From assembly GCA_018402565.1 (NCBI GenBank), contig JAGYIQ010000004.1:1-64000 (forward strand): 64,000 bases of DNA, read 5' to 3'. How positions within the stretch are numbered: position 1 is the stretch's first letter; each line of letters opens with the position of its first letter. The notes below the pieces were generated by a model, which saw only the letters and a program-made list of their open reading frames with translations, did not search any database and had not been told where the DNA came from. Below are positions 50,491 through 60,129 of this stretch, one piece after another. The position numbers and the translations under genes were made by a program. The stretch comes from Pirellulaceae bacterium. Lineage in GTDB: Bacteria; Planctomycetota; Planctomycetia; Pirellulales; Pirellulaceae.

Positions 50491-53400
50491 CTAGCGGAGC
50501 GGCAAGAAGCGACGTCCCCGCGCGTTTCTCAGCCGCGGGTCGGTCGCGGGCACGTCCTGCGAGCGTTGCCCCGCCTCCACGACTTGGTTCGGGTCCGGGA
50601 CATAGGCTAACAAAAAACGCAGCCAATAGTCATCCAGGGCTTGCTGGGTGGCCCAGAGATTCTTTTTATTCTCCAGCGAAAACGTGGCCAAACCCAAGCG
50701 ATTGGACAGGACCTTCTGGTCGTTGACATCGAACCAGCGATCGAAACACTGAACCGAGTCGATCCACAGTTCTCCGGCCTGCATCATATCAAACCCGACA
50801 CGCACACTCACCAAGCCCTCTTCGGGCAAGTCATCAAAATGCACCGCGACGGGTTGCCAACCGCCGACCGCGTTGACATCGCTGGAGTTGCCACCGTCCA
50901 ACGGGATCTCGGCGAAGCGATAGTAGGGCGCTCCCTGAGTCGTCTGGCCGTCGATCGCCAGGCGAATGGCGGGGGCGGGACGCTGAGGATGGTTTTTCAC
51001 CCAGGCCGTGATACTGAGACGCCCCGTTTTGGGTGGAACAATGGAGGCGCTGCGGAGCCACAACACGCCCTCGGGATTGACCAAGCGTAAACTCTGAGTG
51101 CCACCGTGAACGACCTCGGAATCTCGCGTGATCTGTTGGCCCGTTTTGAGTTGGCCGTGCGTCCAAGCCATCGTCGTTCCCATGGTTGTACCACCGGTGC
51201 TTCCGTCAAAGCCGGGATCCTGCAGCCCCGTCAGCGGAACGGCGTTGGTGGCCGCCTGACGGAGGCGACGGAACAACGACTCGCGAACCGCCTGCAACCA
51301 GGTGGCCACTGTCGGGGTCGACTCCACAATCGTGACGCCTTGCAACGCCATGCGCGGGCCCGTCCAAACGGTGAGCGAGTGCGGAGGCAGCTCCAGGGTG
51401 ACTCGAGCGACGCGCGTTGTAGGGGGCCCCAAAGCAGCTGGCCGCAAACGCCCATCCAACTGGGTCGCCATCGACGAGTTGTCGCCAAGTGCACTGGGGA
51501 CAGGAATGCTGGGGACAGGAGTGTTGGCACTGGCCGCATTTGCATTGGGGCCCGTCCCGTTAGTACTTCCATTGGCACCGGTCGCCAACCCGGAACTGAC
51601 CGGTAAAACGTTGACGGCTTGATTGCCATTGGAGCCCGCTGCCGCTGCGGCATCGGCGGCGATCGGTTGTCCTGTGACCACGTTCCGCCAAGTCAATTCC
51701 GTCGCCCCAGTCGAATCGTTCCTTTGAGCCAGGGCGTTTGCCTCAGGCAGCTGGACTTGCAAAACGACGGTCACGGGCCAGGGGGCAGCGTTCACGGCGT
51801 AGCCTTGTTCGAGGGTTGAGGCGGCCTGCGATTGCCGGATCGCCACGGGCGATGCGGCCTCTTGATACAGGGTCGCGAAGGGTTCGTCCCTCAGGAGTTG
51901 GTAGGCAGCCGCAAAGCGGGCCTCGGCCGGATAATCCGTGCGTGGCACGCCGCCGACTTGATTCAATAAATGCCGTAAATCCTGCCGCCAGAGCGAATCT
52001 GACCAGGCGACCTCACACCCGTGGCCCCGCGTGACCGTGCTCAGCCCCTGGGGTGTTTGGCCAACATGATCGGAGGGGCTGTCGCTCAAGGCCTCGACCG
52101 TCGCCTGCCGCGTGGCTTGTTGGACGACGTACCCCAGCGAGCCGACCGCCTCGATCGCCTGCCAAAACTCCGGCGAGCGATGCAAGGTTCGAGCCCGCCG
52201 TGCCTCGGCCAACTCCGTACCCCGTGCGGCCGCTTGTTGCACAACCAGCCCTGGACCGCCGGGTCCGCGTAGTCCATCCAGCTGCAAGCCGAGTTTCAGC
52301 CACGCGTCATTCCACTCGGGGCGACGACGCAAGGAAGGGTACAACCCCTCCGAGAGTTGCGGCTGCCGCACCAGGCCATTGACGACCAGTTGCAACTTGA
52401 GCGGCGGCAGACCGGCGGGTCGAGGGATCGCCGCCAGTTCCTCGTGCCATTGAACGAAGAACCTTGTGATCCGTTCCGCCCGCCATTCCCACCACGCTCG
52501 GCTGGCGTTTTCACTCACCCAGCGTTTGAGCACGGCCGGTGCGACCTCTGCCAACGGCCCGAGCGTCTCGGTGGGCCACGCCAGCCCGCGATCGCTCAAG
52601 AACTCCGCTGCGGTCGTCGACGACAGCCCCGTCCATTCGTCAGGACAGAGCCAAGGGCTGTCGGGCCCCAACTCCAAGGCCACGCCCGCCAACGAGGGAT
52701 GGTCGCGATATCGTGCGACGAATCGATCGACCAGTTCTCGCGAGTCGCGTTGAGACTCAGGTGCCCACGGGATCGCTGGCGTCAGAGCCGAGTCAACCGC
52801 AATCGCAGCGACCGTCGACTGGGGCAGTGCGGTACCGTCGGCAGCGTACCGCTCGTCGGAGCCACGCGCCGCTGTCTCCGCTTGCTGTCGTGGCAGCGGA
52901 GTGGAGAAGTCAAAGACCGGCATCAGTGTCAGTTGCTGCCGATCCAGTTTGTGCAACAGCAGACCGACCACATCCAGGCGAGCTGCCCCCTGCCCCAATC
53001 CGCCAAACACACTGTTCTCAAAGCGTGGCGACGATTGAAAAGGCGTGGTAGGGAACAAGGCCCCCCCTTGCTTGAGGACGGGCAACCACACGCTACCGTA
53101 ACCTTTGACTCGCAGATGTTCCACCAAACGATCCGTGGCATCTTGGTAGGACAACCAATCGTTCAGCGGCGGATCGCTGGCCGTTTCACTGGGTTTCCGT
53201 CCGACGAACAGCGACGATAACAACGGCGTCTCGATGTAGTAACCGACCGACCGTCGACTGGAGCCCACATCCGGCCCGCCGGTAAAGCTGGACACCAATC
53301 CGCTGGTCGGTGCATCCAACGTCACCGCCGAGGGCCTTGTGGTCGAGAAGTTGACCTTTTGAATCCGCAGATTGCCGACGCGGAGCGCGGTGGCGGGGCC

Positions 53401-55185
53401 ACGATGGGCCAAGCACAGCCAGGCCGGCTGGTAAGCCTCGGGGGCGTTGACCCAATGAAAGGTTCGCCACGTGCGACGGCCCACCGCATCCACTTGGTCA
53501 CGGTCCATGGCGGGCAACGCCAGCGGATCGGTCGCGGTCGTCCATTGGCTGCCAGTGGTCCAGTGCGGCCAGCGTCCCCAGCGATCGGCTTGTACGAGAT
53601 CGAGCCCCAGGCTCACGTCGGGTGCGTCCAACCATTCTACCTCGACGGCATAACAACCGGCCTCCAAGGCGGGCAATTCGATGCTCCGCCATTGTTGAGT
53701 GCCCAATTCCCAATACACGCTGCCGTCGATTTCCGTCGTGCGCAAGTTCTCACTGCTGCGCGATGCGAACGACTCTGGCAGCAGCTTTGCCCAGGGCTGG
53801 GCGCGAGGTAGCCAGGCCAGTCGCCCCACCTGCAACGCCTGAAACCCGCTCGGCGCCGACAACTGGGCGGGCTCGATATTCAAGCGATCTTCCAAGCTCC
53901 AGTCGATCGAATCGAACGTGCCCGCTTCAGCGTCTGCGGCACCGGGCACAACCACCCATTGCAGGCGACGTCGCGCCAGGACGGGCGAGGTGGCGCCGCT
54001 TTGCAGGAAAGCCAACGGCGACTTCGTGATGCTAAAGCTTACTTCCAACTGATAGACACCGGGGGTCGGGCCCGCGGCCCAGTGAGGCAGCGTCAAAGGC
54101 CGCCATTGCCCGCCTCCCTCGTTGGTCAACTCGCCGCGTTCCTCCCAGACCGTCCGCTTGCCGGCCGTCAGTTCGGTCAGCACCGCGTCATAACGCACCG
54201 CGGAGTTTGTCGCGACTGGCAATCGATTCGGCACGACGCGGACTTGAATCGGTTGGCCCGCTACCAACACATCGCTGCCGACCGACGTCTCGAATCGAAT
54301 CGCGTCCTCGGCCGCTCGCTCGACCCATAGCCCGTGTCCGCTGTTGGCCAAGCCCACGCTCCAGGGGCGTTCCAACAATTGCGCCAGCGACACGGCTTGG
54401 TAGATCGACCATTGCGGATTGTCGGGCGAACGCAGTTGTATCTCGAGTTGCACGTTGGGATCGGCGACCAAATCCACCGCGAAACTCTGATACTTGAGTT
54501 CTGGCAAGTGCCGCAGCATAACCTGTTGTGCATCGGGCGCGATGGAAATCAATCCCACAGCTCTGGGCTCGATCGACAGCAGGGTCACCGTCTCCCAATG
54601 CCCCACGCTCGGGAGCTTGATTCGCACATGGCCTTCCCACGCGACGGCCTTTTCACCGCCCAGGGTAAACTTCAGTCGCACGGAAACCGCAGCCGCGGGG
54701 GCGGCAGGCTCCACAAAATTGACGGGGAGAATCCCGGCCGCTTCGTCGAGTGTGGTGGGCGGCGTCGCCCAGTCCCCGTCGGCTGATTGAGCAGGATTGA
54801 CTCCCGCGGCCAGAGACGGTGGGGAAGCCAACACGGCCGGACCATCGGCAGAGGGGATCGTTGGCAAGGTCGCGGGGGGGACCGCAGTTCCATTCGACTG
54901 GGGGAGCGGCCCCAGACGTTGCCCCCAGGCGATGGGCAGGCCGAAGCACAGGCCGAAGAACGAGCCGAAGCACAGGCCGAAGCACCATGCGGCCAGGAGT
55001 CCGGCCCAGGGCAGCCGACCCGCGACCCTGGGGATACCCCGCGAGTCCTGATTGATTGGTGCGGCGATTGCGTCTGGAGAGTTGCTGCGAGGGGCACGAC
55101 ATGCGTGGCCAACCCCACCGAGACACTGCGTGTTGCGGAGCGGGCGAGATGGGGACTGCGTTGTTGGACGTCCGTGTCCAGTCAT
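50491..55185 (-). CDS. Very large secreted protein with glycoside-hydrolase-like region
   Basis: About 1564 residues from ATG 55185; the frame is open to 55386, but the upstream part is not protein-like. A hydrophobic leader (PWAGLLAAWCFGLCFGSFFG, then AWG) suggests export. The central part (about 690-1110) has VEHLRVKGYGSVWLPVLKQG, LTLMPVFDFSTPLP and AGVALELGPDSPWLCPDEW, which suggest a TIM-barrel family-10-like glycosyl hydrolase. The C-terminal ~230 residues (TQSLRLVNPEGVLWLRSASI, RLSITAWVKN, AGELWIDSVQCFDRWFD) look like a carbohydrate-binding jelly roll. Catalytic residues were not assigned. It is read divergently from the symporter gene. Confidence 0.65.
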   Translation of the reverse strand: MTGHGRPTTQSPSRPLRNTQCLGGVGHACRAPRSNSPDAIAAPINQDSRGIPRVAGRLPWAGLLAAWCFGLCFGSFFGLCFGLPIAWGQRLGPLPQSNGTAVPPATLPTIPSADGPAVLASPPSLAAGVNPAQSADGDWATPPTTLDEAAGILPVNFVEPAAPAAAVSVRLKFTLGGEKAVAWEGHVRIKLPSVGHWETVTLLSIEPRAVGLISIAPDAQQVMLRHLPELKYQSFAVDLVADPNVQLEIQLRSPDNPQWSIYQAVSLAQLLERPWSVGLANSGHGLWVERAAEDAIRFETSVGSDVLVAGQPIQVRVVPNRLPVATNSAVRYDAVLTELTAGKRTVWEERGELTNEGGGQWRPLTLPHWAAGPTPGVYQLEVSFSITKSPLAFLQSGATSPVLARRRLQWVVVPGAADAEAGTFDSIDWSLEDRLNIEPAQLSAPSGFQALQVGRLAWLPRAQPWAKLLPESFASRSSENLRTTEIDGSVYWELGTQQWRSIELPALEAGCYAVEVEWLDAPDVSLGLDLVQADRWGRWPHWTTGSQWTTATDPLALPAMDRDQVDAVGRRTWRTFHWVNAPEAYQPAWLCLAHRGPATALRVGNLRIQKVNFSTTRPSAVTLDAPTSGLVSSFTGGPDVGSSRRSVGYYIETPLLSSLFVGRKPSETASDPPLNDWLSYQDATDRLVEHLRVKGYGSVWLPVLKQGGALFPTTPFQSSPRFENSVFGGLGQGAARLDVVGLLLHKLDRQQLTLMPVFDFSTPLPRQQAETAARGSDERYAADGTALPQSTVAAIAVDSALTPAIPWAPESQRDSRELVDRFVARYRDHPSLAGVALELGPDSPWLCPDEWTGLSSTTAAEFLSDRGLAWPTETLGPLAEVAPAVLKRWVSENASRAWWEWRAERITRFFVQWHEELAAIPRPAGLPPLKLQLVVNGLVRQPQLSEGLYPSLRRRPEWNDAWLKLGLQLDGLRGPGGPGLVVQQAAARGTELAEARRARTLHRSPEFWQAIEAVGSLGYVVQQATRQATVEALSDSPSDHVGQTPQGLSTVTRGHGCEVAWSDSLWRQDLRHLLNQVGGVPRTDYPAEARFAAAYQLLRDEPFATLYQEAASPVAIRQSQAASTLEQGYAVNAAPWPVTVVLQVQLPEANALAQRNDSTGATELTWRNVVTGQPIAADAAAAAGSNGNQAVNVLPVSSGLATGANGSTNGTGPNANAASANTPVPSIPVPSALGDNSSMATQLDGRLRPAALGPPTTRVARVTLELPPHSLTVWTGPRMALQGVTIVESTPTVATWLQAVRESLFRRLRQAATNAVPLTGLQDPGFDGSTGGTTMGTTMAWTHGQLKTGQQITRDSEVVHGGTQSLRLVNPEGVLWLRSASIVPPKTGRLSITAWVKNHPQRPAPAIRLAIDGQTTQGAPYYRFAEIPLDGGNSSDVNAVGGWQPVAVHFDDLPEEGLVSVRVGFDMMQAGELWIDSVQCFDRWFDVNDQKVLSNRLGLATFSLENKKNLWATQQALDDYWLRFLLAYVPDPNQVVEAGQRSQDVPATDPRLRNARGRRFLPLR

Positions 55186-55374
55186 GGGGTGGGCTCGCGG
55201 GAACAGTTTCGCCTTAAAAATAACAGGCTCCGTCGATACGCCCAACCCCAAATCGGCGAGGACCTGGCCTCGCGTCGCGGCCCTGCCTGTCCCCGCCCTG
55301 CGGCTTTTGCTAGCATTCACCCCTTCGAACTGGGAGAGCCCCGTTTGGGGTTGGCAACTTGTTAGGTTCAAAAC

Positions 55375-57189
55375 ATGCAACTGCAATCGCTGGATTGGGC
55401 GATCTTGGTCGGGTTCTTCACGTTCACATTGGCCGTGGGTGCTTGGGCGGCGCGGCGAGTGGGCAGTGCGCGGGACTACTTCTTGTCGGGCCAGAACCAG
55501 CGTTGGTGGTTATTGGGCACGAGCATGGTGGCGACGACCTTCGCCGCTGACACGCCGCTGTTGGTCACGAGCATCGTGCGGGAGCACGGCGTGGCGGGAA
55601 ATTGGATGTGGTGGGCCTTCCTGTTGACGGGTATGTTGACCGTCGCCGTCTACGCGAAACTGTGGCGGAGGTCTGGGGTGGTGACCGACGTCGAGTTCTA
55701 CGAATTGCGGTATGGTGGAGCGGCGGCGGCTTGGCTGCGTGGTTTCCGCGCGGTTTATCTGGGCTTGATTTTTAATGTCTTGGTCATGGCCAATGTCACG
55801 TTGGCGGCGATCAAGATCGGCAACGTGATGTTTGGCTTTACGCCGCTGCAGACGATCGCTGTGGCCGTGACGGTCACAGTCATCTTTAGCACCTTGGGTG
55901 GCCTGACCAGTGTCTTGATCACCGACTTTGTCATGTTCTTCGTCGCCATGATTGGATCGATTGGCGCGGCGTATGTCTTGGTGAATCAACCGGAGGTCGG
56001 AGGCCTGACGAATCTTTGGTCGCATCCGTCGGTCAGCGAGCGGATGGCGATTTGGCCGGCCTTGGATTTTTCCACTACTGAGGGACTAAACTTGGCGATG
56101 ACGATCTTGATCATCCCATTGGCGGTCCAGTGGTGGGCGGCTTGGTATCCGGGTGCCGAACCGGGCGGCGGAGGTTACGTGGCCCAGCGAATGTTGGCAG
56201 CACAGGACGAGCGGCACGCGACCGGGGCGACACTGTTGTTCAACTTTGCCCACTACGCCATTCGTCCCTGGCCGTGGATCTTGGTGGGTTTGACGTCGTT
56301 GGTGATCTTTCCGGACTTGGCCAGCCTGCAGGAGGAGTTGCCTGGCGTGCCGACAGCACTGGTCCGCGACGACTTGGCGTACCCGGCCTTGTTACAGCGA
56401 TTGCCGGCCGGCCTGCTGGGCTTGGTGACGGCTTCGTTGGTCGCCGCCTACATGTCGACGCTCTCGACCCATTTGAACTGGGGGTCATCTTACATCGTCA
56501 ACGACCTGTGGCTGCGTTTTCTGCGGCCGGAAGCCAGCCAGCGCGAGTTGGTGGCGGTCGGACGTGCAACCACCGTCGTGCTGATGGGCTTGGCCGCGGG
56601 TCTAGCGTTGCAATTGGGCAGTGTCTACGACGGCTTCTTGCTGCTGTTGAAGGTGGGCGCCGGAACGGGCTTATTGTATATCCTGCGTTGGTTTTGGTGG
56701 CGGATCAACGCGTGGGCCGAAATCGTAGCGATGGTGGCGTCGTTTGCCATGGCCGCGATATTCTTTTCGCTCGATCGAGCCTACCCGCAAGCCGCCCTGC
56801 CCGATTGGCAGCAATTCTTGTTGATTGTGACCGTGACCACCGTCTGCTGGGTGTCGGCGGCGTGGTTCCTGCCCGGCGAGAGCCCGGCGACACTGCGGCG
56901 TTTCTATCGACAAGTCCAACCGGGTGGCCCGGGTTGGCGGCACGTCGTGGCGGACGCCCAGCGAGAAGGGGAACTACGGGAGTGCTCCACCGAGTGGAAC
57001 TTGCCGTGGGACCTGAGCTTTGTGGTCGCCGGCTGCGCCGCTGTCTACAGCTGTTTATTCGCCATCGGCCTGTTGCTCTACGGCCAGTGGAACGCGGCCG
57101 CTTTGGCCTTGATCATCGCCGTCGTTGCCTCTGCCGTGTTGCGTGGCCTCTGGTCCCGGGTCGTTCCGGCTCAAGACGACAAAATTTGA
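55375..57189 (+). CDS. Sodium:solute symporter (SSS family)
   Basis: 604 residues, about 13 transmembrane helices. ARRVGSARDYFLSGQNQRWW is the typical SSS N-terminal loop after helix 1. TTFAADTPLLVTSIVREHG is the sodium-site broken helix. The C-terminal part is extended by about 100 residues relative to compact members. It imports a small solute with Na+. The AGE epimerase gene overlaps its 3' end by 19 bp on the opposite strand, and a NanA/DapA-like aldolase follows, so an amino sugar or sialate-like substrate is a reasonable inference. PutP- or sugar-type substrates remain possible. Confidence 0.9.
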   Translation: MQLQSLDWAILVGFFTFTLAVGAWAARRVGSARDYFLSGQNQRWWLLGTSMVATTFAADTPLLVTSIVREHGVAGNWMWWAFLLTGMLTVAVYAKLWRRSGVVTDVEFYELRYGGAAAAWLRGFRAVYLGLIFNVLVMANVTLAAIKIGNVMFGFTPLQTIAVAVTVTVIFSTLGGLTSVLITDFVMFFVAMIGSIGAAYVLVNQPEVGGLTNLWSHPSVSERMAIWPALDFSTTEGLNLAMTILIIPLAVQWWAAWYPGAEPGGGGYVAQRMLAAQDERHATGATLLFNFAHYAIRPWPWILVGLTSLVIFPDLASLQEELPGVPTALVRDDLAYPALLQRLPAGLLGLVTASLVAAYMSTLSTHLNWGSSYIVNDLWLRFLRPEASQRELVAVGRATTVVLMGLAAGLALQLGSVYDGFLLLLKVGAGTGLLYILRWFWWRINAWAEIVAMVASFAMAAIFFSLDRAYPQAALPDWQQFLLIVTVTTVCWVSAAWFLPGESPATLRRFYRQVQPGGPGWRHVVADAQREGELRECSTEWNLPWDLSFVVAGCAAVYSCLFAIGLLLYGQWNAAALALIIAVVASAVLRGLWSRVVPAQDDKI

Positions 57190-58352
57190 ACGCATTTCCA
57201 CAACATCCGCGGATAATGAAAACAGCTCTTCCAATGGTTCCCCTTGAGCGTGTTGGACAAGCGACCATCCCGCTGCAGGTAGCCGAACCATTCGCCATGT
57301 TCAGGATCCGCAAAATGGCGAAAGCTCCACGCATGCACTTGCTCGTGCCAGTCAGCAAAGGACGACTGGCCCGTCAGCTTGACCGCGTATAACGTCGCGA
57401 TGATCGCCTCGTTATGCGGCCACCAGAACTTCATATCGTGCCAGTACTCCGAGACGGGAAGCCCAGCGAGATCGCGAAAATAAAACAACCCACCGTATTC
57501 GGGGTCCCACCCGCGCCGCCAACTGTAATCGAGCATTTGGCACCCGAGGCGAATCCAGTCCGGCCGGTTGCGATAGGCCCCCTCCTCGAGCACAAACCAG
57601 GCCGCTTCAATCGCGTGGCCAGGGTTCAATAAACGACCATCGAAATGGTCCGAAATGGCTCCGGTCGGCGTGACCGATTCCATCACCACTTGCTGGTCGT
57701 GCTTGACGAACAGTGTCTCGATCTCGTGGATGCAGCGATCGATCCAGGTTGTCCACTCTTGATCCGGGCCCAGATCGCTGCGGAGACTTTGAGCGGTCGT
57801 CAGGGCAATCATCCGCGGCCCGATTCCGACCATCGGTCGCTGGGCCGTGAACTTGGGCGGCATCCGACCCGGGGTAAAATTCCACTCGACAAATTGGCGG
57901 AACAACCGCACGGCCAACTCGCGGTAGGCTTCGTCTCCTGTCGCACGGAACAACGCCGCCGCGGCAATGCACAGAAACGCCTCGCTGTACGCGTAACGCC
58001 GCTGCCGCAGCGGGCGGCCGTCCCGAGTCAAAGTGAAAAACATTCGCCCGTCAGCGTCAAACCCATAGCGATTCAGAAACTCCACACCGTGCTGGCCCCA
58101 CGCCAACCATTCGGGGCGTGGCTCCCACGTGTTGTACAGAGTCAATACCATCCAAGCCATTCGACCTTGAGCCCAAACGGACTTGTCGGTGTCCACAATG
58201 GACCCATCCGCAGCGCAACAATGCAAGTAGCCGCCGTGTTCGACATCCACTGACCGCGGGAACCAAAACGGCAAGACGTCCTCCAGTAACGTCGCGCGAT
58301 AAAAGGCCGCCAAGGCCGCCGCGTCCATACTCAGTCGTGGCGAGAGTTTCAT
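57171..58352 (-). CDS. AGE-family epimerase/isomerase (N-acylglucosamine 2-epimerase-like)
   Basis: 393 residues from ATG 58352, which has GGGGGA upstream; an ORF extension to 58394 lacks that support. An (alpha/alpha)6-barrel enzyme: DVEHGGYLHCCAADGS then DKSVWAQGRMAWMV near the N-terminus, RRYAYSEAFLCIAAAALFRA, LLNPGHAIEAAWFVLEEG with the catalytic His, and FWWPHNEAIIATLYA with the second His. These are the residues of GlcNAc/ManNAc 2-epimerases and cellobiose epimerases. The aldolase and the symporter next to it point to N-acetylmannosamine chemistry, but mannose or glucose epimerisation is possible. Confidence 0.85.
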   Translation of the reverse strand: MKLSPRLSMDAAALAAFYRATLLEDVLPFWFPRSVDVEHGGYLHCCAADGSIVDTDKSVWAQGRMAWMVLTLYNTWEPRPEWLAWGQHGVEFLNRYGFDADGRMFFTLTRDGRPLRQRRYAYSEAFLCIAAAALFRATGDEAYRELAVRLFRQFVEWNFTPGRMPPKFTAQRPMVGIGPRMIALTTAQSLRSDLGPDQEWTTWIDRCIHEIETLFVKHDQQVVMESVTPTGAISDHFDGRLLNPGHAIEAAWFVLEEGAYRNRPDWIRLGCQMLDYSWRRGWDPEYGGLFYFRDLAGLPVSEYWHDMKFWWPHNEAIIATLYAVKLTGQSSFADWHEQVHAWSFRHFADPEHGEWFGYLQRDGRLSNTLKGNHWKSCFHYPRMLWKCVQILSS

Positions 58353-58437
58353 CACGGATCCCCCAACTTGTGACAAATGTTCATAACCGTCCACTGCGCT
58401 AAGTTACCACCCGATTGCCCCATCGCTGCAGACATCG
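58353..58437. other. Upstream region of the epimerase gene
   Basis: 85 bp carrying the epimerase ribosome site; the promoter may have been separated or replaced by the 144-bp element immediately beyond. Confidence 0.3.
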
Positions 58438-58581
58438 CTAGTGCTTTGCCACAATTTAACTTTGGGATCGAAGTGGCAAAGGGTCAGGCGTCAATTGTGC
58501 GAAGCACCCGCAGAGGCGTTCCGGCAATTGACGCCTGACCCCTTTGCCACACGCCAAGTTTTGGCCGTGACAAAGCACTAG
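58438..58581. mobile_element. 144-bp foldback element (copy A), between epimerase and aldolase genes
   Basis: Outer ends CTAGTGCTTTGCCAC and GTGACAAAGCACTAG. Inner arms GTGGCAAAGGGTCAGGCGTC then AATTG, and CAATTGACGCCTGACCCCTT then TGCCAC. It has no coding capacity. It separates two genes of a probable catabolic set. Confidence 0.8.
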
Positions 58582-58586
58582 GGCGG

Positions 58587-59498
58587 TTAGTCAATCAATC
58601 CTGCCGCCAGCAGTTCATGATGGAGGTGATGCTGGGTTTCCGCGGTCAGGCCGTTCATCGGCAAGCGGACCGAACCCATGGGCACCCCGCGGCAACTCAA
58701 GCAATACTTGAGAGCCGCCAGGTAGCCATAGCGTGCCAAGAGCTCGATGCGTTCCACGGCCTGATATTGGTGCTGCCGAGCGGTCAGGAGATCGCCTCGT
58801 TCGGCTGCCTCCAGGGCTTGCAGGTACAGCGGGGCGGTGAAGTTGTAACTGCTGCCGACGGCGCCGCGGACGCCCAACGCCCACGCGGCCAACAGGACTT
58901 CATCGACCCCCCAGAGGATCTCCCAGGCCGCATCACTGGCCTGCAAACAATGCTGCAGGGCTGTCATGTCGGTATTGGTAAACTTGAGGCCCACCAGATT
59001 GGGCAACTCGTGGGCGGCCAAATCCAAGAACTTCGGCATCGACAACCCCACTCCCGTCATGCTGGGGATATCATAAAAATAAAACGGCAATTCGCCACAT
59101 TGACTGGCGATCGGCCGCATGCACTGGACCAAGGTCTCCACGTCGCGCGGCTTAAAATAATGGGGCGTCAGGGCCGCGACAGCATCGGCACCCACCGCTG
59201 CGGCATGGGCGGCCAAGGCCGCGGAATCCGCCAAACAGTTGCTGCCGACATGCACGACCAAGCGCAGGGCCGAACCACGCAGCACGTCTCGCCAACGCTG
59301 CGTCACTTGCCGTCGCTCCTCGACCGTCAGCGAAGAACACTCCCCCGTGGTGCCACAGACAAACACCGCCGCCACACCCGACGCCGACAACTGTTCGGCC
59401 AACGGCTCGATGGACCCCAACGCCACCTGGCCCTCGGCATCGAACGGTGTCGGCGTCGCCGCAATCAATCCGGTCATTCGTTCCCAATTCGCTGACAT
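58587..59498 (-). CDS. Dihydrodipicolinate synthase/N-acetylneuraminate lyase-family aldolase
   Basis: 303 residues. Class I aldolase barrel of the DapA/NanA family: TPFDAEGQVALGSIEPLAEQ, VCGTTGECSSLTVEER (substrate carboxylate-binding G-T-T-G-E), LPFYFYDIPSMTGVGL with the catalytic Tyr, and the Schiff-base lysine in LVGLKFTNTD. The FYFYDIPSMTG form is nearer to NanA-type lyases than to DapA. With the AGE epimerase and SSS symporter nearby, cleavage of N-acetylneuraminate or a related keto-acid sugar is the best guess. The GTG at 59501 is an equally possible start. No ribosome site is obvious. Confidence 0.8.
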   Translation of the reverse strand: MSANWERMTGLIAATPTPFDAEGQVALGSIEPLAEQLSASGVAAVFVCGTTGECSSLTVEERRQVTQRWRDVLRGSALRLVVHVGSNCLADSAALAAHAAAVGADAVAALTPHYFKPRDVETLVQCMRPIASQCGELPFYFYDIPSMTGVGLSMPKFLDLAAHELPNLVGLKFTNTDMTALQHCLQASDAAWEILWGVDEVLLAAWALGVRGAVGSSYNFTAPLYLQALEAAERGDLLTARQHQYQAVERIELLARYGYLAALKYCLSCRGVPMGSVRLPMNGLTAETQHHLHHELLAAGLID

Positions 59499-60129
59499 CA
59501 CGTTCGTTCGTTTCTAATTGGCATGAGGGACGGGGAGTGGGATATACGAGTACGACGCTCGCCGCGGGACTCGGACTCGACGTTTTTTCGAGCGGGGGGC
59601 GGGGAGTCGAGCCTGCATTCTATCGTGGGGTGGTGGAGCCTTGAATAGGAGCCGAGCCATTCGCAGGGGGACGGGGGATTTTTTGTGAACCGACCAGTCG
59701 GCAGAAGCGTATTACCCCCAGTCGCTCGGTGGCGAACAGCGGCGGTTCCCGACAGGTCTCCTGGCGGGTCGCGCACCGTCACGGGGAACAGGAAGTTCTG
59801 ACTCCGGCTCGAGGCTTGTCCTCAAAGTTGACACAACCCGAACCGACCTTGCGGTTTGTTCCGGTGGCGACTATCTGCCGGCGAAAAAGTGAAGGAAGTT
59901 GTTCTCATTTCCTCAGCTGGGACCAATCTATGTTCTAGGCTTGGGAGCTTCCATCGTCACGCTGGACTTAATCGCTGGGTTCCGTCCCGATTTCCTGATC
60001 GGGCCACTCACTCAGCGGTGTCCGCCAGCGTTTCCAACTATCCTGAAATGACACGGTCACTCATCCCGGCAAAATTCCTGTTGCCGCGGGTTAAGGGTTG
60101 CTGTGTCGCTTTCCTGCGGACGGCTGACC
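59499..60129. other. Divergent intergenic region, no gene recognised
   Basis: About 630 bp between the aldolase and S41 protease starts, containing the promoters of both. TTGACA occurs at about 59829, but a matching -10 box is not clear. Overlapping frames are weak and not called. Confidence 0.4.
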
